DNA of 64,000 bases from Cyrtodaria siliqua. Its lineage: Eukaryota > Mollusca > Bivalvia > Adapedonta > Hiatellidae. The notes under the pieces were generated by a model. The model saw only the letters and a list, made by a program, of their open reading frames with translations. It searched no databases and was not told the DNA's origin. A program made the translations under genes and the position numbers. The stretch lies in assembly GCA_037043455.1 (NCBI GenBank), contig JAWPHD010000130.1:186001-250000 (forward strand), given 5' to 3'. Shown here piece after piece: positions 57,303 through 64,000 of this stretch; the stretch's first letter is position 1, and every line of letters starts with the position of its first letter.

Positions 57303-57400
57303 CGAATTTTATTAAAAATCACGCTAAAATTCCCAATTTTATGAAAAATCACGCTAAAATTCCCAATTTTATGAAAAATCACGCTAAAATTCCCAATTCC
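57303..57400. repeat. 30-bp tandem repeat, 3 copies
   Basis: Unit AAAAATCACGCTAAAATTCCC with AATTTTATG, three times with minor changes. Confidence 0.8.
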
Positions 57401-57480
57401 ATGGGTACGGGTCATGTTCCCAAAATCATGAAAAAAAGCCGTGTACAATCTTAGCAAGTTTGGTTAAGATTGTTCAAGAA

Positions 57481-57655
57481 ATGTTTGTTTGTTTGTTTGT
57501 ATGGTGTTTTACGTCATTTTCAACACATGTAAGGTTATATATGACGGTCCATTTTTTTGTGGAGGCAGACCAGCCACTTTTCCTGGGTAGAACAGGTACT
57601 GTACACCTCCTGCCATCCGTAAGAATCGACACTTCCTCACTCTGTTGTGTTAACA
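57481..57655 (-). mobile_element. SINE with (CAAA)n tail
   Basis: On the minus strand a body (CTGTTCTACCCAGGAAAAGT, CCGTCATATATAACCTTACA, GTAAAACACCAT) ends in (CAAA)n. A second copy with the tRNA-like head is at 61165-61345. ORFs at 57460-57786 are chance. Confidence 0.65.
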
Positions 57656-59799
57656 ACATTGATATAAAGACACTGACAAAGTTTGGTAAAGATCAAATAC
57701 AAAATGAAGGTGGTAGAACGACACCAGAGCTACATGTATATACGAGAGCTGTGTGCCTTGTGGTTTCAGAGAAGAAGATGTTTTAAGTGTTTCCCTATAC
57801 AAGTCTATGTAAACAGGTGACCCCTGGGGCAGGGCCAAATGGGATCCCAGGGTCACCATTTGAATAAACTTGGTAAGGACCATAAGCTCATAGTAAATGC
57901 AAAATATTAAACCTCTGGCTCTTGTAGTTTCAGAGAAGATTTTTAAAATTGTTTACTATATAAATCTATGTAAAACTGTGACGCCCGTGACGGGGCCAAA
58001 TTTGACCCCAGGGTCACCATTTGAACAAACTTGGTAGAGGACCATAAGCTTATAGCAAATGCAAAATATTAAACCTCTGGCTCCTGCAGTTTCAGAGAAG
58101 AAGATTTTTTAAAAGTGTTTCCCTACACGAGTCTATGTAAAACATGTGACCGCTGGGGCGGGGCCAAATGTGACCCCAGGGTCACCATTTAAACAAACTT
58201 GGTAAAGGACCATAAGCTTATAGTAAATATTAAACCTCTGGCTCTTGTAGTTTCAGAGAAGATTTAAAAAAAAAAAATCTATGTAAAACTGAGACGCCTG
58301 GGACGGGGCCAAATGTGACCCCCATGGTCACCATTTGAACAAACTTGGTAGAGGACCATTAGCTGATGCTACTTGTAATATATGAGAGTTCTGCGCCTGT
58401 GGTTTCAGAAAAGAAGATTTTTTAAAGTTTTTTCCTATGTAAGTCTATGATAAACATGCAAAATCTCAATATACAAACATTGGACCTCCGGGTCACGGCC
58501 ATTTTTGATCCCGGGGACTTCATTCGAACAAACTTGACAGTCTAGGAATGGACGATCATTTTAAAAGAAAAACTGTCGAAATCTGTCCATTGGTTCTTGA
58601 GAAGAATATTTTTTAAGGTTTCGACCATAATATGGTAAATCTTGGACGTCGCGTTGACCTAATTTTAATAAATCTAAAAAACATTCATCTAAGGTTCATC
58701 CAAGTGAAGTTTGGTCAAAATTGGCCTAGCGGATTCTGAGAAGAAGTCGTTTGAAGCAAAAGTTAACGACGACTGACGAAGAGTGATCCTAATAGATCAC
58801 CTTGAGCTGAAGCTTCAGCTCTGGTGATCTAAAAACGTCAATGTAAAATTTTAATGTAAATTAACAAAGTGTAAAAAGTAGGTCAATGTCATTTATATTG
58901 ACCTGATTTGGGTAGGAACATATTGCTGTCATACAGATGTAAGTGTGTATCAAGTTTAAAAGCTGTATGGCTTTTAGTATCTGAGAAACTGAGTTAATAA
59001 AAAACTTGAATGTAAAACTTGAATGTAAATTAACAAAGTGCCAAAGGTAGATCAAGGTAATTCATATTGACCCACTTTTCATTGGAACATATCGCTGTCA
59101 TGTTATCAACATTTGTAAAGTTTGAATGCTCTAAGGCATCTGGTGTTGGAGAAATTGATTTAACAAAAAACTTTGATGTAAAAAACTTGAATGATAAACT
59201 TTGATGTAAATTAACAAAGTGTAAAAACCGGGTTAAGGTCATTTATACTGACCTGATTTGGGTAGGAACATATTGCCGTCATACAGATGTAAGTGTGTAT
59301 GAAGTTTGGAAACTGTATGGCTTTTGGTATCTGAAAAGCTGAGTTAATAAAAAAACTTGAATGTAAAACTTCTATGTAAATTAACAGTGTAAAAAGTAGG
59401 CCAAGGTCATTTATACTGACACACTTTTCATTGAAACATATCGCTGTCATTTAGTTATCAACATTTGTAAAGTTTGAAAGCTCTATGGCATCTGGTGTTG
59501 GAGAAATGTAAATTAACAGTGTAAAAAGTAGGTCAAGGTGTTGGTAAGAACATATAGATGTAAGTGTGTATACTTTGAAAACTGTACAGCTTTTGGTATC
59601 TTGAGAAATTGACTTGATAAAAAACTTGGATGTAAAAACGGGACGTATGGACATGACGTACGTCCGGACGGACAAGGGTAACACTATACGCCCGCACCAC
59701 TTTCGTGGCGGGGCATAAAAAAGAAGAAATGAAAAAGTTACATCTGAAAAAGTTATATCTAAAGTTATATCTGAAATGTTATACTGGTAGAACAAACTA

Positions 59800-60388
59800 C
59801 TAAAGTAAGAGGAACACACTTCAGAAGTAAGAGGAACAACTTCTGAAGTAAGTGAAAAAAACTTTTGAAGTTAGAGGAACACATTTCTGAAGTAAGAGGA
59901 ACAAATGTTGGAAGTAAGAGGAACAAACTCTGAAGTAAGAGGAACAAACATCTGAAGTAAGAGGAACAAACATCTGAAGTAAGAGGAACAAACTCCTGAA
60001 GAAAGAGGAACAAACATCTGAAGTAAGAGGAACAAACATCTGAAGTAAGAGGAACAAACTCCTGAAGAAAGAGGAACAAACATCTGAAGTAAGAGGAACA
60101 AACATCTGAAGTAAGAGGAACAAACTCCTGAAGAAAGAGGAACTAACTCTTTAAGTAAGAGAAACAAACTCCTGAAGAAAGAAGAACAAACTTCTGAAGA
60201 AAGAAGAACAAACTCCTGAAGAAAGAGGAACTAACTCTTTAAGTAAGAGAAACAAACTTCTGAAGAAAGAAGAACAAACTTCTGAAGAAAGAAGAACAAA
60301 CTCCTGAAGAAAGAGGAACTAACTCTTTAAGTAAGAGAAACAAACTTCTGAAGAAAGAAGAACAAACTTCTGAAGTAAGAGGAACAAA
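59800..60388 (-). repeat. 22-bp minisatellite, ~26 copies, higher-order
   Basis: Unit GAAGTAAGAGGAACAAACATCT with GAAGAAAG and CTCCT variants. A three-unit pattern (two CATCT units and one CTCCT unit) recurs, then a second pattern with AACTAACTCTTTAAGTAAGAG. All minus frames open because 22 is one more than a multiple of three. No gene. Confidence 0.9.
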
Positions 60389-60563
60389 TTTTCAATAACT
60401 CGCTATACGTTAAGGTTGTGTTTAATTTAAAATTTCATCACTCCATCTTGTATCATGAACTTTAACTGAACTATGTACAGTAAAATAGTCATAGATAATC
60501 AATACAGTGTTAATCTCATTTTAGTGCAGCCACAATCTTCCACAGGTCAAGAAGTGAATAATG

Positions 60564-60918
60564 AACAAGAGGCCCAACAGAACCCTAGGACGATCTACTG
60601 GCTCTTAACAGTACAAGGGACATACCTTTTCTGCCAAACTGATCCAAAAATGAGAAAGTATCATCTGTAAATCTGTATCTGGGAAGTATATTCCTTCATG
60701 TCAATTTGGTGAAAATTGAAACCCACTGGGTTTCCAAGCTGAACATTTTTATATCAATAATCAAGGGCACTAACTCTGAAATGCATGCATTAATATTGCT
60801 TACGGTCAAACTTGTCCAAGATCTTATGGAAACAAACATTTAAATCAAATTTCATGATATTCGGAGTTATTTAAAAAAATCTCAAAGGCAGATGATGGAA
60901 AAAGCACCTAGTAGAGCT
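60564..60918 (+). mobile_element. 355-bp Helentron-like element
   Basis: Starts AACAAGAGGCCCAACAGAAC with GACGATCTACTGGCTCTTA. Ends GCACCTAGTAGAGCT-AAAA. One non-repeated core. The ORF at 60473-60670 crosses the left boundary and is rejected. Confidence 0.65.
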
Positions 60919-61164
60919 AAAATATGACGTTTATTTCAACTTGTACATCCATGAAGCCGGTACAAAGTCTGTACCATGGTCAGCCATTATAAAGAGTCAA
61001 TAAGCCTCTCTTGGTACACAAGAGAGATGAGGGTCTTGACAAACTCAGTATGGACCAGTTTCAGCTGGCACTTAGCAACATAAAACACAAATCTGAAAGA
61101 GCTAGACCAAGAGAGTTCAATTGCTGTCAAAATGATTCGTTTGAATGGTGCTTTCAATCAGTTT

Positions 61165-61345
61165 TAGCATATCTTAGGCCATATACGATAGTTTTTTTGT
61201 GATAGAGGCAGACCACCCCATTTTTTCTGTGTAGAACCAGTACTGTATACTTCTAGCAATCTGTCAAAATCGCCACTTTCTCACTTGACAAGTCGAGCTC
61301 ACAGTGGGATTGGAACCCGCAGTGCTGAGAGCTGAGTGTCAAAAT
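61165..61345 (-). mobile_element. tRNA-headed SINE
   Basis: The minus strand shows a B-box-like GGGTTCCAATCCC (61306-61318) near its head, then GTCAAGTGAGAAAGTGGCGA and a body matching 57520-57640 (TACTGGTTCTACAC..., GGTCTGCCTC). Its tail is lost. The pol III-like head supports the SINE call for the family. Confidence 0.65.
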
Positions 61346-61464
61346 GAAACGACCGGTTTTGTTACCATACTTACTTGCACATTTCCCATCTTACCATTGT
61401 TGTCCATGCCATATATTTTTTGAGAAAACTATTTATGTTGTTGATGAGATTTACCCATTTTACA

Positions 61465-62600
61465 ACCTTACCTTATTGGTAGCCGTAGGGGATGGGGGCT
61501 CTATGTTTATATTACAACCTTACCTTATCGGTAGCCGTAGGGGGTGGGGGCTCTCTGTGTATATTACAACCTTATCTTATTGGTAGCCGTAGGGGGTGGG
61601 GGCTCTATGTGTATATTACAACCTTACCTTATTGGTAGCCGTAGGGGGTGGGGGCTCTATGTGTATATTACAACCTTATCTTATTGGTAGCCGTAGGGGG
61701 TGGGGGCTCTATGTGTATATTACAACCTTACCTTATTGGTAGCCGTAGGGGGGTGGGGGTGGCTCTCTGTGTATATTACAACCTTACCTTATTGGTAGCC
61801 CTAGGGGGGTGGGGGGGGGGTGGGGGCTCTCTGTGTATATTACAACCTTACCTTATTGGTAGCCATAGGGGGTGGGGGCTCTATGTGTATATTACAACCT
61901 TATCTTATTGGTAGCCGTAGGGGGTGGGGGCTCTCTGTGTATATTACAACCTTACCTTATTGGTAGCCGTAGGGGGGTGGGGGGCAGGGGGCTCTCTGTG
62001 TATATTACAACCTTACCTTATTGGTAACCGTAGTGGGGTGGGGGCTCTCTGTGTATATTACAACCTTACCTTATTGGTAGCCGTAGGGGGTGGGGGCTCT
62101 ATGTGTATATTACAACCTTACCTTATTGGTAGCCGTAGTGGGTGGGGGCTCTATGTGTATATTACAACCTTACCTTATTTGTAGCCGTAGGGGGAGGGGG
62201 CTCTATGTGTATATTACAACCTTACCTTATTGGTAGCCGTAGGGGGTGGGGGCTCTATGTGTATATTACAACCTTACCTTATTGGTAGCCATAGGGGCTC
62301 TATGTGTATATTACAACCTTACCTTATTGGTAGCCGTAGGGGCTCTATGTGTATATTACAACCTTACCTTATTGGTAGCCGTAGGGGCTCTATGTGTATA
62401 TTACAACCTTACCTTATTGGTAGCCGTAGGGGCTCTATGTGTATATTACAACCTTACCTTATTGGTAGCCGTAGTGGGTGGGGGCTCTATGTGTATATTA
62501 CAACCTTACCTTATTGGTAGCCGTAGGGGGTGGGGGCTCTATTTGTATATTACAACCTTACCTTATTGGTAGCCGTAGTGGGTGGGGGCTCTATGTGTAT
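61465..62600 (-). repeat. ~52-bp minisatellite made from an exon-intron junction
   Basis: About 22 units of 45-65 bp. In minus orientation each has ATACACATAGAGCC, a C-rich run, CTACGGCTACCAATAAG|GTAAGG and TTGTAAT. That includes the last ~39 bases of exon A plus the donor and ~13 intronic bases, so a strong 5' splice site recurs ~22 times downstream of the exon. Units near 62280-62460 lack part of the C-rich run. Plus-strand ORFs are artefacts. Confidence 0.85.
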
Positions 62601-62774
62601 ATTTGGAGGGTTGAGTTCCACCGTCCCCTTCTTTCTGCTCCTCGGGGCTGCAGGGTTAGGGGCTTCATCCTTGCTCTCCTCGCTGCTTTCAGCCGCGCTT
62701 GCCGGTAGTTCCGTCACCGTCGTCAGAGGTTCATTCATTGCACGGAGATTGGAGATTAAGTTGGAGTGATTTTT
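62562..62774 (-). CDS. candidate host exon A (minus strand)
   Basis: Acceptor TCTATTAACAG is followed by a 213-base open frame (71 codons) beginning KNHSNLISNLRAMNEPLTT and continuing VTELPASAAESSEESKDEAP, with a basic SRKKGTVELNPPN stretch and a Pro-rich end PPPTTATNK. It ends at AATAAG|GTAAGG, a near-consensus donor, in phase 0. If that donor is skipped the frame meets TAA nine bases later. The segment is acidic/Ser-rich and probably disordered. It joins in phase to exon B. Family not recognised. Confidence 0.65.
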
Positions 62775-63478
62775 CTGTTAATAGAATATATTACTCTATT
62801 AAATGTACTAGTATGTGATAGCGTAAGTAAATACCTAATAATGTTTGATTTTTTTAAGAATACCACCACCAATAAAAATAAACAGCACAACTCTATATAA
62901 GGTTATCCTTGCAAAACTAAAATGAATAAGTCTGGTTCAAACCACGGAGAAATAAACAACCTTGTCTTTGTTTTTTTCTTCTTCATAATTTCAAATCATT
63001 TGAGACTGGCCACAACATGAAAACTTAGAGCTACTTAACATTAGAAGAAATGGTCATTTTAAAACATAAACTTATTTCCTACTTAAACGTTTCTTAATTA
63101 GACTAGGCTAGCATTTCTTATATTCATCAAATGAAAAAAAGTTTGTTACAGAGGAGACTATAAGTAAGTATTTGCTGTGATTGTCATCCATTTAATACAT
63201 ACACCCATTTCGTGGTGTAAACGCAAAACTATTGCAACTGTATATAAATACAGGAAAAGATACAGTAGTTATTGTTGAGACCTCACATTTTGTATTTATG
63301 GGTTAGTACTAGACTAAAGCTTTCAGGTTAAAATGTTAGGGGAATAATGAATACTACAAGTTATAATGAAATGAGTTGCTCAGAAGAGATAAAACTAAAA
63401 CTGAAGATGATTTTTCATCAGATGTAGACATATATTTCTAAATAAAGTGCAGCGAGGTTGGCCACTGGATGTATACTG
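62775..63478. other. intron sequence, no gene recognised
   Basis: AT-rich. A further upstream exon of the minus-strand gene is expected at or beyond the right side but was not found here. Confidence 0.45.
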
Positions 63479-63914
63479 AATACAAGACCTCGGTCTGAGG
63501 ATGTCTCGCCCACCACGGCAAACCGCATATGAAATATTTTATTAAATTTGTGATTAAATGATGCCCACCAAAGACAACACTTCATATGACCAAGTACCAA
63601 ACAAATAAAAGCGAAGTAATCATAAGAAGTTAGGTTGCTGAGGTTAAGTGGTTTAACCAGGGTGTAGTTTTGGGAAAGTAATACAAAATATGACCTTGAC
63701 CTTGGTATTTTTTGTCATTCAGCGATGTCCACCAATGCCAACAATACATACGACCAAGAATCAAAGACATAAAGTCAGGCAATCATAAAGTTAACTGAGT
63801 TTAAGTTACCTAACCAAGGTTGTTACCTAAGTAAGGTTAAGTTTGGGGGAAATAATGCAAAATATGACATTGACATTGGTATTTTTTGTCATCCAGTGAT
63901 GTCCACCAATGCCA
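63479..63914 (+). mobile_element. Helentron-like element, GAGAC family, interrupted
   Basis: Begins ATACAAGACCTCGG then GTCTCGCCCACCACGGC and follows 53594-54120 monomer by monomer (GCATATGAAATATTT, ACCAAAGACAACACTTC, GTGTAGTTTTGGGAAA). It breaks off near 63914 at the start of another terminus. Confidence 0.65.
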
Positions 63915-64000
63915 ACTAGAGCTGTCGCCTTTTAAGGGCGACAAATAAACCCCCAATTCCAGTCTCCCCATTCCCCACCCTACTGTTGAGTAAAGATTGA
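63915..64000 (+). mobile_element. start of another Helentron-like element, runs off the window
   Basis: ACTAGAGCTGTCGCCTTTTAAGGGCGACAAATAAA includes an inverted repeat GTCGCC...GGCGAC next to the GAGCT word. It resembles the AAACAAGAGCTGTCGG start at 30683. Confidence 0.5.

Larger units (their letters stand above)
57050..58830 (+). mobile_element. Helentron-like element, family 3, nested in family 4
   Basis: Starts AAACAAGGGGGCAAGATGG. Internal inverted repeat GATCACCTGAG (57099-57109) with CTCTGGTGATC (58819-58829). The 3' end is a palindrome, GATCACCTTGAGCTGAAG-CTTCAGCTCTGGTGATC, then TAAAAA. The core is ~167-bp monomers shared with 43280-47422, so the same core occurs with different termini. 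A SINE (57481-57655) and three 30-bp units (57303-57400) lie inside. Confidence 0.7.
56870..59715 (+). mobile_element. Helentron-like element, family 4 (hairpin GCCCGCACCA...TGGCGGGGC), interrupted
   Basis: One monomer (to 57049) and then, after a nested insertion, about five ~175-bp monomers (58840-59640; phrases GACCTGATTTGGGTAGGAAC, AAATTAACAAAGTGTAAAAA) belong together. A GGACGTACGTCCGGACGG-like tract and the hairpin 59690-59713 follow, then ATAAAAAA. Start not resolved. Confidence 0.6.

Noticed and set aside
59765..60167. Leu/Phe/Ser-rich ORFs on the minus strand
   Set aside because: All three frames of a 22-bp minisatellite are open with the same rotating peptide.

Overview
The window is metazoan repeat-rich DNA, most likely from a bivalve mollusc. 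It is AT-rich, carries spliced exons, and is crowded with retroelements, DNA transposons, SINE-like units and minisatellites. The bivalve assignment is an inference. It rests on a Penelope-like element of the Naiad type with in-frame UGA codons (reported for clams) and on pearl/Helentron-like repeats with ~160-bp core monomers. There is no prokaryotic gene, operon or CRISPR array.

Layout. 0-6.5 kb: tandem repeats, a tRNA-like SINE head, a truncated minus-strand Naiad copy (3.1-3.6 kb) and a ~2-kb TTAA-bounded element (3.8-5.8 kb). 6.5-11.4 kb: a 4.87-kb element with ~1.5-kb terminal inverted repeats, AG...CT ends and a near-perfect 6-bp duplication, read as a deleted Polinton/Maverick. 12.1-15.8 kb: the main Naiad element, with GIY-YIG endonuclease, CxC linker and reverse transcriptase, three in-frame UGAs at apparent cysteine positions and a SECIS-like hairpin on the stop codon. 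16.6-24.5 kb: diverged core repeats, a 25-bp minisatellite and a large inverted pair of 21-bp minisatellites around a MITE. 26.9-33.7 kb: one non-LTR retrotransposon split by insertions nested up to five levels. 34-41 kb: MITEs, a family-2 Helentron-like element and hairpins. 42.3-48.85 kb: a TIR element with a 9-bp duplication, filled by Helentron-like elements. 49-52.6 kb: two minisatellites. 53.6-60.9 kb: more Helentron-like elements and a 22-bp minisatellite. 61.5-62.6 kb: a ~52-bp minisatellite built from a splice-donor junction.

Host gene. Three short minus-strand exons (62.56-62.77, 56.40-56.50, 41.72-41.85 kb) have good splice acceptors and compatible phases (the donor of the third is weak or it is terminal). 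They look like consecutive exons of one gene whose ~6-kb and ~14.5-kb introns hold most of the repeats in the right half. I do not recognise the protein.

Unifying theme. At least six repeat families share one chassis: a start near AACAAG(A/G), a short internal inverted repeat, tandem core monomers, usually a GGACGGAC-type microsatellite, a 3' hairpin and an end such as GAGCT, GAGAC or GATCT followed by AAAAA. Four insertions into recognisable host repeats show the boundaries and no clear target duplication. This suggests non-autonomous Helentron (rolling-circle) elements.
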